Of a stretch of DNA of 40,226 bases, positions 17,145 to 25,113 are shown one piece after another (position 1 is the stretch's first letter; the number at the start of each line of letters is the position of its first letter). This DNA comes from Candidatus Saccharimonadota bacterium (GTDB lineage: Bacteria > Patescibacteriota > Saccharimonadia > Saccharimonadales > AQU-01), in contig JAHBAU020000008.1 in assembly GCA_018499905.2 (NCBI GenBank), positions 1 to 40,226 on the forward strand, given 5' to 3'. The position numbers were made by a program, and so were the translations under genes. The notes beneath the pieces were generated by a model. It searched no databases. It saw only the letters and a program-made list of their open reading frames with translations, and had not been told where the DNA came from.

Positions 17145-18167
17145 TTATTCGGAAACGCGTTGCGTCACTTCACCGTTTTGGATTTTACGCAGCTCTTCAA
17201 TGTCCGCATCAACCATGAGCTCAGCCAGTTCTTTAAAGGTGGTCTTTGGTTTCCAGCCAAGTTGCTTTTGGGCCTTTGCTGGGTCACCAATTAACAGGTC
17301 AACTTCTGCCGGGCGATAGTAGCGTGGGTCAATCTCAACATATTTTTCCCAATCCAAACCAACGTGACCAAACGCCACATCCAAAAATTCACGAATGGTG
17401 TGTGTTTCGTTGGTAGCAATAACATAATCATCCGGTTTGTCTTGCTGCAGCATTAGCCACATGGCTTCAACGTAATCCTTGGCATAGCCCCAGTCGCGCT
17501 TGGCGTCCAGGTTTCCTAAGTACAGCTTGTCTTGTAATCCAGCTTGAATGTGGGCGACAGCTCGGGTGATTTTACGCGTCACAAATGTTTCGCCACGCCG
17601 TGGGCTTTCATGATTAAACAAAATACCCGAGCAGGCATACATATCGTAACTTTCGCGGAAATTCTTCGTAATCCAGTGGCCATATAGCTTTGCCACACCG
17701 TATGGTGAGCGGGGATAGAACGGTGTCTCTTCATTCTGCGGAATAGCCTGGACCTTGCCGTACATTTCGCTTGAAGAAGCCTGATAAAACCGCGTATCCT
17801 TCAAGCCAAGCTTGTGAATGGCTTCCAATAGTCGCACGACTCCCATTGCTACAACGTCTCCGGTGTATACTGGTACATCAAACGAAACACGAACGTGGCT
17901 TTGCGCTGCGAGGTTATACACTTCGTCCGGACGAATATCTGCCAGAATTGTATAAAGGGAAGTAGCATCAGCAAGATCGCCGTAGACCAAATGAAGCTTT
18001 GCGCCTTTTTGGTGCGGATCCTGATAAATATGATCGATGCGGTGCGTATTAAACGTACTTGCGCGGCGAATGATGCCATATACCTCATATCCCTTTTCGA
18101 GTAATAATTCGGTTAAGTAACTGCCGTCCTGCCCAGTAATACCGGTAATAAGTGCTTTTTTCGCCAT
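17145..18167 (-). CDS. gmd: GDP-mannose 4,6-dehydratase
   Basis: The product converts GDP-D-mannose to GDP-4-keto-6-deoxy-D-mannose with a bound NADP cofactor, the step before Fcl. It is full length (340 residues) and shows the Rossmann loop [19 protein letters not shown], the Ser-containing [12 protein letters not shown], the catalytic [10 protein letters not shown] (YxxxK), and the family blocks [16 protein letters not shown] and [17 protein letters not shown]. An AGAGGG ribosome site precedes the ATG, and an extended -10 (TGATAAAAT) lies about 25 nt further up. It is transcribed against the surrounding glycosyltransferases, so its dosage may be set separately from the operon. Confidence 0.95.
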   Translation of the reverse strand: MAKKALITGITGQDGSYLTELLLEKGYEVYGIIRRASTFNTHRIDHIYQDPHQKGAKLHLVYGDLADATSLYTILADIRPDEVYNLAAQSHVRVSFDVPVYTGDVVAMGVVRLLEAIHKLGLKDTRFYQASSSEMYGKVQAIPQNEETPFYPRSPYGVAKLYGHWITKNFRESYDMYACSGILFNHESPRRGETFVTRKITRAVAHIQAGLQDKLYLGNLDAKRDWGYAKDYVEAMWLMLQQDKPDDYVIATNETHTIREFLDVAFGHVGLDWEKYVEIDPRYYRPAEVDLLIGDPAKAQKQLGWKPKTTFKELAELMVDADIEELRKIQNGEVTQRVSE

Positions 18168-18191
18168 ATTCCCTCTTAAATTATCAAGATG

Positions 18192-18201
18192 TATTTTATC
18201 A
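18192..18201. promoter_or_regulatory. Overlapping divergent -10 elements between gmd and GT4 gene
   Basis: On the minus strand TGATAAAAT (18193-18201) is an extended -10 placing the gmd start near 18186 with a leader of about 18 nt that contains AGAGGG. On the plus strand TATTTT or TTTTAT in the same bases would give the 18210 GTG gene a leader of only 4-6 nt. The two polymerases would compete for the same DNA. The plus-strand element is weak. Confidence 0.4.
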
Positions 18202-18209
18202 TGTAGTCA

Positions 18210-19352
18210 GTGAGACCCAGAAAAATTCTTTTCGATGCCAACCCTATAGCCAACCCCCGCCCATCGGGTGTTGGTTACTACACCCAAGGACTGGTGCAGG
18301 CCTTGGCGGCGGCTGGCGGCGACAGTCTCGAGCTTGTCGGCCATTACTTTGCAGCCGGCAGCAGCACTAAGCGCCTACCGCAGGCGCCCAATATACGCTA
18401 CACACCTTCCCGTCTCTGGCATCCCAAAATCGTGAATCAGCTGCGTCGGCAGGGGATAGATATCCCTATTGAAATACTAGCTAGGACCAAGGCCGATTTT
18501 ATTATCTACCCGGCATTTTTTGGCCCACCAAGTCTATTTGGTACGCCCATGACTTCTATGATTCACGATGTCACCTATTTAGATCATCCCGAAATGGTTG
18601 CCAAGCGCAACCAGCAGGATCTTGCCCGTTTCGTACCAAAAACCATCGGCCGCTCAGCATTTACCGTCACGATCTCACAATTTTCAAAAGGCAAACTAGA
18701 AGAAGCCTACCCCAAGCTGCTCCACGAGACACTCATAACCCCCGTACCACCTGCGCCGTGGCAACCAGCCCATTCGCCTCAAAAAACACTCAAAAAATTT
18801 GGTATCACTAAAGATTACGTCTTATTCATTGGCAATTTAGAGCCACGCAAGAATCTTGGTAATCTGGCTTTGGCATACAGCAAACTACCAAACGCCCTGA
18901 AACAACGTTTTAGTTTGGTATTGGCCGGGGCAGAGGGCTGGAACAATCTGGACGACATGAATCAGATTCGTGCCCTTATAAAAGATGGCAATGACATTAT
19001 TTTGACCGGTTATGTAAATGATGATGAAAGAAATGCGTTGTTTGCTCAGGCCACCGCGCTGTGTTTTCCATCTACGTATGAGGGTTTTGGCATGCCAATC
19101 CTCGAGGCAATGCAGGCCAAAATACCCACGGCAATTAGCGATATGCCGGTATTTCACGAAGTTGCAGGGGAGGCCGCGCTCTATTTTGATCCGACTAAAC
19201 CAACTGCCATTGCTAAGGCTTTGCAGCGCTTACTACAAGATACGTCCTTGCGCCAACAGCTCATCAAACAGGGGAACAGGCAGGTTTCAACCTATAACTG
19301 GGAGCAGGTGGCTCAATCGGTTTTATCTAAGATTGACTCTGTTTTAGGTTAA
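18210..19352 (+). CDS. GT4 family glycosyltransferase
   Basis: The 380-residue product has KILFDANPIANPRPSGVGYY at the N-terminus (acceptor loop GVGYYT), ITVTIS-like SAFTVTISQFSKGKL, LFIGNLEPRKNL and the donor-site block PSTYEGFGMPILEAMQA, all of GT4. I accept the GTG at 18210 because the family start motif follows within four codons. No ribosome site precedes it. It stands alone between two short gaps and is not overlapped with neighbours, unlike the main operon. A mannosyl- or glucosyl-type role in the same polymer is plausible. Confidence 0.88.
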   Translation: MRPRKILFDANPIANPRPSGVGYYTQGLVQALAAAGGDSLELVGHYFAAGSSTKRLPQAPNIRYTPSRLWHPKIVNQLRRQGIDIPIEILARTKADFIIYPAFFGPPSLFGTPMTSMIHDVTYLDHPEMVAKRNQQDLARFVPKTIGRSAFTVTISQFSKGKLEEAYPKLLHETLITPVPPAPWQPAHSPQKTLKKFGITKDYVLFIGNLEPRKNLGNLALAYSKLPNALKQRFSLVLAGAEGWNNLDDMNQIRALIKDGNDIILTGYVNDDERNALFAQATALCFPSTYEGFGMPILEAMQAKIPTAISDMPVFHEVAGEAALYFDPTKPTAIAKALQRLLQDTSLRQQLIKQGNRQVSTYNWEQVAQSVLSKIDSVLG

Positions 19353-19390
19353 TTTTCATCTGTTATTTGCAGCTCCTTGGTGAAAAGCTC

Positions 19391-19398
19391 TATAGTAT
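19391..19398 (+). promoter_or_regulatory. -10 promoter element for the 19407 GT4 gene
   Basis: TATAGT (19391-19396), or the overlapping TAGTAT, lies 8-10 nt ahead of the ATG. A TTGCAG hexamer at 19367-19372 sits 18 bp upstream as a possible -35. The predicted leader is 2-4 nt with no ribosome site. Confidence 0.45.
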
Positions 19399-19406
19399 AG
19401 CTAACT

Positions 19407-20501
19407 ATGAAGAAAATTGTCATTGATGCCCGCGAATCGGGCACAACGTCTGGTCGGTATGTCGACAAGCTCCTGGAGTATCTAGGGAAGGCCAAGCCCA
19501 AATATCACATTGTGGTGTTGGCAAAACCCAAACGCGTAGAGTTTTTGCGAGGCTTGCTGCCAAAGTTTGAGATTGTCGAGTCGCCATACAAAGAGTTCAC
19601 CTTCTCGGAGCAATTTCGACTATATAAACAAATTACGAACATTAACCCAGATTTAATGCATTTCACATTTGCACAACAGCCGATTTTGTATCGTGGTAAG
19701 GTTTTGACCACATTTCATGATTTGACCACAGTTCGGTTCCGTAACCCCGCCAAAAACTGGTTGGTGTTTATGATCAAGCAAAAAATCTACGCTTGGGTTA
19801 TCAAAATTGCCGCTCGCAAGTCTGTGGCGGTGCTCTCCCCTACCGAATTCGTCAAAGACGATGTGGCCAAATTTGCCCATATTAACAGCCGTAAAATCAC
19901 TGTCACTTACGAGGCAGCCGACCAAATAACAGAGGTGGCTGAGCCTGTCGAAGGGGTAAATGACGATACCGAGTTTGTTATGTACGTCGGTCGACCGCAG
20001 CCCCACAAAAACCTGGAGCGCCTCATAGACGCCTTTGTGATGCTCAAGGTCAAACATCCAAACCTTAAATTAGTTTTTGCCGGCAAAAAGGATGCACTGT
20101 ATAAGCGCTTAAACCGCGGCGCACGGGCTGCCGGCTTTGACGACATCATCTTTACCGGCTTTGTATCCGAAGGTCAGCTACGATGGCTCTACGAACACTG
20201 TGCGGCCTATGTCTTCCCTTCTCTGTCCGAAGGCTTTGGCTTGCCAGGGCTAGAAGCCATGGTGCATGGTGCACCCGTTGTCAGCAGCAACACCACGTGT
20301 CTGCCCGAAGTCTATGGCGACGCTGCCGAATACTTTGACCCCACCGACCCGTTTGCCATCGCCAGCGCTGTTACGCGAGTCATAGATAACCCCAAAAGGG
20401 CTGAGGAACTCCGCAAACTCGGCCAAAAACAAGCCGCCAAATACTCTTGGGAAAAAACCGCCGCCGAAACTCTGGCCGTCTACGATTCGATTCTGGGCTA
20501 G
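19407..20501 (+). CDS. GT4 family glycosyltransferase
   Basis: The product (364 residues) starts KKIVIDARESGTTSGRYVDK, has LTTFHDLTTVRFRNP in the acceptor half, VMYVGRPQPHKNLERLIDAF at the linker, and PSLSEGFGLPGLEAMVHGAP with the two donor-binding Glu residues. It resembles mannosyltransferases of the WbaZ/MtfB type in layout, but the sugar is not certain. It seems to have its own near-leaderless promoter and its end overlaps the next leftward gene by 4 nt, a convergent overlap of coding ends. Confidence 0.88.
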   Translation: MKKIVIDARESGTTSGRYVDKLLEYLGKAKPKYHIVVLAKPKRVEFLRGLLPKFEIVESPYKEFTFSEQFRLYKQITNINPDLMHFTFAQQPILYRGKVLTTFHDLTTVRFRNPAKNWLVFMIKQKIYAWVIKIAARKSVAVLSPTEFVKDDVAKFAHINSRKITVTYEAADQITEVAEPVEGVNDDTEFVMYVGRPQPHKNLERLIDAFVMLKVKHPNLKLVFAGKKDALYKRLNRGARAAGFDDIIFTGFVSEGQLRWLYEHCAAYVFPSLSEGFGLPGLEAMVHGAPVVSSNTTCLPEVYGDAAEYFDPTDPFAIASAVTRVIDNPKRAEELRKLGQKQAAKYSWEKTAAETLAVYDSILG

Positions 20502-21280
20502 ATATCGACCCGAAGGGTGCGCAAGATTTCTTTGATGGTCATTGCGTCAGCTGATGTCAAGAATGCCTCGCTGTCTCCCGTCGCATAGGCGTAGATATAG
20601 GGGCGAAACTCACCGTTTGGACCATAGACGTTAATAAACAAAGTATTGATATTGAAGCCCATTTGCGGATCGTTAACCTTGACTGGTTCGTTTGGCGTAG
20701 CATCCTGTAGGCCTATCAGGTATTCATCATCCTTACCGGGAGTGCCAAAACGCATGGTTACTAACCGAATATCGGCCTTGTTCTTATATGTGTACGCAAG
20801 TGAGCCGTCGTCTTTTCGTTCTTCAGTCGGATAGTAGACGTTGTTGATACCGGTGTCTTCAGAACTAAGATACTCCCATGACACACAGGTGTTAGTTTTT
20901 GCAAACGGTACATCACCCGGTGCAGGCTCACACATGCCACCTTTTCCGCCCCAGTTTGCGCTAAGGCGCAACTCTGTTCCTGTCGGCGATGTCAACGAAG
21001 CCTCTGATGCGGCTAATTCAGGGTCATCATTCTGCACTTCACTCTTTAATGTCCAGGCTATAGGATACTCTACGGTAAATTTACCCACGGGGTCGGAGTA
21101 GGTCTTCTTGCCAGCAGTTGCATTGTTATCTGTATTTGTTGTGTCTGTGGTTGATTCTTTGGTCGTTTGCTTGTTCTTATTAGCGTCCCAGACGCGCCAG
21201 CCTGCTAGACCAATCGCTAGCACCACAACCACGGCCAAAATAGCGACCACATGCCCAAACCCCTGCTCTCGCTTATTCAT
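20498..21280 (-). CDS. Membrane-anchored protein with prepilin-like N-terminus, function unknown
   Basis: The 260-residue product begins KREQGFGHVVAILAVVV, a charged start, a Gly-Phe pair and one long hydrophobic helix, as in type IV prepilins, but it lacks the Glu normally found five residues after the cleavage point. A Thr/Asn-rich linker (about 38-58) leads to a beta-rich extracellular domain with GKFTVEYPIAWTL, which resembles the PsbP/lipoprotein-like fold found in many secreted proteins. Two Cys (GGMCEP, TNTCVS) may form a disulfide. The ATG has an AGGA ribosome site and a TATAAT element about 24 nt upstream. No enzyme motif is seen. Confidence 0.75.
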   Translation of the reverse strand: MNKREQGFGHVVAILAVVVVLAIGLAGWRVWDANKNKQTTKESTTDTTNTDNNATAGKKTYSDPVGKFTVEYPIAWTLKSEVQNDDPELAASEASLTSPTGTELRLSANWGGKGGMCEPAPGDVPFAKTNTCVSWEYLSSEDTGINNVYYPTEERKDDGSLAYTYKNKADIRLVTMRFGTPGKDDEYLIGLQDATPNEPVKVNDPQMGFNINTLFINVYGPNGEFRPYIYAYATGDSEAFLTSADAMTIKEILRTLRVDI

Positions 21281-21304
21281 AGATGCATCCTGTTTATGAT
21301 AAAG

Positions 21305-21310
21305 ATTATA
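21305..21310 (-). promoter_or_regulatory. -10 promoter for the 20498-21280 gene
   Basis: TATAAT on the minus strand ends 24 nt before the ATG at 21280. The leader would be about 18 nt and includes AGGATG ahead of the start. No convincing -35 is seen. It falls in the 53-nt gap between two leftward genes, so the downstream gene can be expressed on its own. Confidence 0.45.
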
Positions 21311-21333
21311 CTCGCACCATTAGTAACTTACTG

Positions 21334-21795
21334 TTATTCGTTAATTGGATATATTGGCCGGTTAACCGCGTCGATACAATAGAAATCAACGTTGCTTTGG
21401 TTACTGGAATTAATAAAGCAGTCGGTATTTGTGTGTGTATGCAGAAATTGAACGCGGTTATTCTCGGTAGGGCTAAGCCGTTCGAAACCAAATTTTTCTA
21501 CAGCACCAGCAATCGTAGCTTTATCTCCCCTCATCCCAAGTCCAACTTCGCAGCGTAGCTGACCACCCCCAAACTTTTCACCATCACGCAAGCAGTATTT
21601 ATTTTTAGTTATTTCTTGCATACCTTGCTTTTCAAGCTCGGATTTTAGGACGTCGATGTCTTGTTCTAGGCTCGCAAACATTTGACCAGTCCGCCAAGTA
21701 TCAAACTGAGTGTAGCCATAATAGATACCGACCAGCAGTATCGGCACCACAATCAAAAGAAGCCTTTTTGTATTTAGGTTGCTTAGACGCTTCAT
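21334..21795 (-). CDS. Small membrane-anchored protein, function unknown
   Basis: This 153-residue product has a basic N-terminus and a single hydrophobic helix (about residues 12-28, LLLIVVPILLVGIYYGY), followed by a short extracellular domain with four cysteines (KYCLRDG, LRCEVGLG, TDCFIN, FYCIDA) that could form two disulfides. I do not recognise the family. The ATG directly follows a TACAAT -10 element, so the mRNA is predicted to be almost leaderless. It sits between the membrane-anchored protein downstream and the large secreted SGNH hydrolase transcribed away from it. Confidence 0.65.
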   Translation of the reverse strand: MKRLSNLNTKRLLLIVVPILLVGIYYGYTQFDTWRTGQMFASLEQDIDVLKSELEKQGMQEITKNKYCLRDGEKFGGGQLRCEVGLGMRGDKATIAGAVEKFGFERLSPTENNRVQFLHTHTNTDCFINSSNQSNVDFYCIDAVNRPIYPINE

Positions 21796-21802
21796 GGTCT
21801 TT

Positions 21803-21808
21803 ATTGTA
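21803..21808 (-). promoter_or_regulatory. -10 element giving a near-leaderless transcript
   Basis: TACAAT on the minus strand ends 7 nt before the ATG at 21795, so transcription would begin within one or two bases of the start codon. No Shine-Dalgarno sequence is present. The remainder of the gap up to 21913 is AT-rich. It holds CATAAT at 21897-21902 on the plus strand, a similar element 11 nt before the SGNH hydrolase ATG. Confidence 0.4.
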
Positions 21809-21913
21809 CTCCGCCCTTTTTTGGTAATTGCATGGCTTAATGAAGTATTTATGAAAAATGTTTGTTAAAAAGTAAGTTGTGCAATTAGTGTATTTACATA
21901 ATGGTTTTAGTGA

Positions 21914-24463
21914 ATGGTCATTGTTATGTTTCGATATAAAAACATAAGGATCTTGGCAACTCTCTTTATAATTATTGTCCTCTGTTTGTTGCTCATGACG
22001 GTTAGTAGTGCCGACTCCACTACTTCTCCGTGGCTAACAACTACCAATCCTGTTTTGACTAAGTTATTTGATTTAAGTGCAGCGGATCAATTGCCGCCGA
22101 CGGTTGCAGGACTTGGAAATCGGGATTGCGTAAATCAACCAGTGGTGTCTAGACCTGCCAAGGTACTACAGACACAACAAATAATCGACGGTTGTTTTGT
22201 GCCAACAGGATTTGGTGTGGCTGATTCAAATGGTTGGATTAGGTTTAGTGGAGCCACGGTGGCTGGCGCAAGTGTTAATTTTGGACCTTATTCGCCTGGA
22301 ATCATCCCAATACCGGCCTCTTTAGATGTTTTTCATTACACGGGTGCCGGTGCAAACGGACTTTACTTACACCTCACCAGAAATTTGCCGCAGCCAATAG
22401 GTGTTGAGACAGCTTTGGACGGAAAGGTGACATACCGCTTTACCCGAGCTGCAGATGGAAGTGTACGCGACAAGTCTGGTGTACTACTACCGGCCCACAC
22501 AGACTCATTATCCTTTTCGACAAATGGCAAATGGGCGGTGGTTGACTCGCCAAATCGAGCAATGTTACGAATCAACCTCGAGACTCTCGAGGTTCTGCCC
22601 TTCGCGCCTGCCTTTAATTACAGCTTGGGTGTCTCGCCTGGCGTGCAAACCGCTGTATCGAATGACGGCCGCTACGCTATAGTTGCTTCGCGAACTTTTG
22701 GTGTTCTGAAACTTTATGACCTTGCCTCATGTGGTGCTGTCCCAACGAGCATTAACGCTCCTGTATCATGCGCGTCAAAGGATTTATTACCCTATTTCCA
22801 AAATCAGCTACCTGGGTTTTATGGAGTGCACACTGTGCGTTTTGTTTCTGGTGAAGTGATTAAGTTGTATGGGTTGGCGTCATCAGGTGGAGTTATTACT
22901 AGAGCAAAGTACGCCCTTGCTGCTCCTGGAACGGACCTTACGCACCCTAATTACTTAGCTTTGGGTGATTCTTTTTCATCTGGCGAAGGCGATAACCAGG
23001 GTGGGGTATTTTATGAGCCGGCAACCAATAACCCAACCAACAAATGTCATGTCAGCCGTCGAAGCTACCCCTACCTTATTGCAGCGGCTATTTCACTAAA
23101 TGATTTTCATGACGTGACATGTAGTGGCGCAGTGATTAGTAACATATCTAGAGACATATCCTATCCTTCGAGTACAACGAGTTTAGCATTTTCAGATTGG
23201 ACTCCAGGATATCAACCCCAAAAAAATTACATAATAACCCCGCCCGCCTTCCTCACCATCTCAATCGGCGGCAATGACATTGGGTTTGGTAGCATCATGG
23301 CGGAATGCGCGACTTCACACTACAAAATCCCTTTGCCGACCACCTGCCCTCAAGCAGGCGACCCAGTTGAGCGCGCCAACGCCGCTAAGCTAATCGCCGA
23401 TCAATTTCCTCGACTGATTCAAACTTATAAGGAGCTGGTTGCAGCAACAGATCAAAAAACAAAGATCTATGTGGTGGGCTATCCAAAATTTGTCAAAGGT
23501 TCTGGCGGCAGCTGTGGGCTGAATGTCCGACTTAATGATCAAGAGCGAGAATTGGTCGACAGGGGTGTCTCGTATCTAAATCAAGTCATTAAGGCAGCCG
23601 CCGAAAATGTTGGTATTCACTACCTTGATATTGAAAACGCCCTAGAAAACAGAAATTTGTGCAGTATTGTTGCCGATGACCAGATGGCCGTGAACGGACT
23701 GACCGAGGGCGATGACAAACGCTTGCCGTGGTGGGCAGCCTACTTGGTTGATGGTGTGACTGGTGTTGGCGGACTGGGCAGCCTTGGTATTGCGAACGCT
23801 AGTTATCATCCCAATGCCATCGGTCAACGACTGATGTACGAAAAAATTCTAGCGCTAACAAACGGTGATCCTTCATCGTTTAGTATTTGCCCTACGAATC
23901 AGGTATTGTGCCCTACGGCTACCCCGATTCCGATGCCTGACTCGAGTTATTTTGGTCAGGAGGCGTATGATTATGCTGCAAAATACAAGGGCGTTCCGCT
24001 ACCCTATCCAATCTCCGGGCCCAGTGCTCCGGCAAGAATAATAACCACTCCGTCTTCGACATCGAACACCATCCGAGCAAAACTCGATTATTTAATGCCT
24101 AACACCGTAGCCTCCCTATCTTTGGATCGTGTTGAATTAAAACGAGTAAATACCGGCCAGCAAACACAACTGCAAGAAGACATCATAGTACCCACCAATA
24201 CCTCGCCTGGCTTACATCGCCTAGAGGTTAGGGCTACAAATATTGCTGGCGAACAGATTACGGTTAATGAAACCATCTTTGTGCCCGGACCCGAAGGCGA
24301 CATTAACGGTAACCATGTACCCGACCATCAGGAAGCCTGCGGCTTCACGCCTGCCAGCGGACAAGACAGTGATAATGATGGCATTGACGACGCCTGCGAC
24401 GGCTCATTAACACCTAGTTTGCCTTTTCTCACTATATCTGTTCGAAAGCTTTATGCTCGATAG
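21914..24463 (+). CDS. Large secreted SGNH/GDSL hydrolase with propeller-like N-terminus and calcium-binding-type tail
   Basis: The 849-residue product has a signal peptide or anchor (about residues 12-32) and a beta-rich region to about 340 with propeller-like strands (SFSTNGKWAVVD, AVSNDGRYAIVAS). The hydrolase domain begins NYLALGDSFSSGEGD (nucleophile Ser353) and has SIGGNDIGFG (oxyanion Gly/Asn) and SYHPNAIGQ with the catalytic His. It is most like actinobacterial secreted esterases of the SGNH type. A beta-sandwich segment (about 690-785) precedes a tail rich in Asp/Asn (DINGNHVPDHQE, GQDSDNDGIDDACDG) that resembles thrombospondin type 3 calcium repeats. It may act on host- or self-surface esters or acyl groups. 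The substrate is inference. Confidence 0.88.
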   Translation: MVIVMFRYKNIRILATLFIIIVLCLLLMTVSSADSTTSPWLTTTNPVLTKLFDLSAADQLPPTVAGLGNRDCVNQPVVSRPAKVLQTQQIIDGCFVPTGFGVADSNGWIRFSGATVAGASVNFGPYSPGIIPIPASLDVFHYTGAGANGLYLHLTRNLPQPIGVETALDGKVTYRFTRAADGSVRDKSGVLLPAHTDSLSFSTNGKWAVVDSPNRAMLRINLETLEVLPFAPAFNYSLGVSPGVQTAVSNDGRYAIVASRTFGVLKLYDLASCGAVPTSINAPVSCASKDLLPYFQNQLPGFYGVHTVRFVSGEVIKLYGLASSGGVITRAKYALAAPGTDLTHPNYLALGDSFSSGEGDNQGGVFYEPATNNPTNKCHVSRRSYPYLIAAAISLNDFHDVTCSGAVISNISRDISYPSSTTSLAFSDWTPGYQPQKNYIITPPAFLTISIGGNDIGFGSIMAECATSHYKIPLPTTCPQAGDPVERANAAKLIADQFPRLIQTYKELVAATDQKTKIYVVGYPKFVKGSGGSCGLNVRLNDQERELVDRGVSYLNQVIKAAAENVGIHYLDIENALENRNLCSIVADDQMAVNGLTEGDDKRLPWWAAYLVDGVTGVGGLGSLGIANASYHPNAIGQRLMYEKILALTNGDPSSFSICPTNQVLCPTATPIPMPDSSYFGQEAYDYAAKYKGVPLPYPISGPSAPARIITTPSSTSNTIRAKLDYLMPNTVASLSLDRVELKRVNTGQQTQLQEDIIVPTNTSPGLHRLEVRATNIAGEQITVNETIFVPGPEGDINGNHVPDHQEACGFTPASGQDSDNDGIDDACDGSLTPSLPFLTISVRKLYAR

Positions 24464-24595
24464 AACCATACTATAACATGTATTTTTATCTTATTTTTTG
24501 TTGTGCAAAATAAATGTGTATTTCGTTTGCTACATCTGTTAAAAATACATGATATCGTATAGTTTTTAGTGTTTTTGGGCCTTTTCATCCACATG

Positions 24596-24620
24596 AAAAA
24601 CGCGGGGCTAGTGCCCCGCG
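24596..24620 (-). terminator. Rho-independent terminator of the rpmH-rnpA-yidC-jag unit
   Basis: CGCGGGGCTAGTGCCCCGCG (24601-24620) is a perfect 8-bp GC-rich stem with a 4-nt loop. Read leftward it is followed by five U residues (24596-24600). It lies 26 nt beyond the jag stop. On the plus strand there is no U-run after the stem, so it works mainly for the leftward unit. The remainder of the gap back to the SGNH gene stop (24464-24595) is AT-rich and shows nothing else I can support. Confidence 0.88.
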
Positions 24621-24646
24621 CTGATTTCTTGTGCGTATTACTGATT

Positions 24647-25111
24647 CTACTCGTTTGGTTTGAGGACGATATGGCGGTCGCGGCCTTCGCCGACTGATTC
24701 AGTTTGCAGTCCGGCATCTGAGGCGACCTTGTGCACAATACGGCGGTCGGCGGCGTTCATGGGTGCTAAATCCATAGGCTTGCCTGATTCTTTGACTGTA
24801 GCAATCCATTCTCCGGCTTTTTCGGCCAGGCGGTCGGCGCGCTGCTTTTTGTAGTCGGCAATGTCTACATTGACCCGGTTGTATGGGTAGCCGTTGTTTT
24901 TGAGTGCGCTAGATACCAGGAACTGCATGCTGCGCATTGTGTCACCGTGCTGCCCAATCAAAAAGCCGTTAAGGTGCGTAGAAGGAACGCTCAGCTCGAT
25001 AACCTCACCGTCTGTTGACGTGGCGTATACATCGGTGTTGAGGCCAAAGAAGGACAACATGTCCTCTAGATATTTTTTAGCATAACGAATTGAATCTTCG
25101 ATATCATTCAT
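24647..25111 (-). CDS. jag: KH-R3H domain RNA-binding protein (Jag/KhpB family)
   Basis: The 154-residue protein has a KH domain with the GxxG loop (LIGQHGDTM, about residues 50-60) and an R3H domain with the RxxxH motif (ADRRIVHKVASDAGL) near the C-terminus. KhpB proteins bind RNA and are linked to cell division and wall synthesis in other bacteria. The N-terminal Jag_N domain seems short or absent. It follows yidC, the usual order, and its ribosome site is formed by the last two Arg codons of yidC (AGGAGG TAA TC ATG). Confidence 0.93.
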   Translation of the reverse strand: MNDIEDSIRYAKKYLEDMLSFFGLNTDVYATSTDGEVIELSVPSTHLNGFLIGQHGDTMRSMQFLVSSALKNNGYPYNRVNVDIADYKKQRADRLAEKAGEWIATVKESGKPMDLAPMNAADRRIVHKVASDAGLQTESVGEGRDRHIVLKPNE

Positions 25112-25113
25112 GA

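Noticed and set aside
24451-24738. 95-aa minus-strand ORF across the jag terminator
   Set aside because: It reads through the terminator hairpin and the jag coding region in another frame; the terminator and KH-R3H protein explain the DNA.
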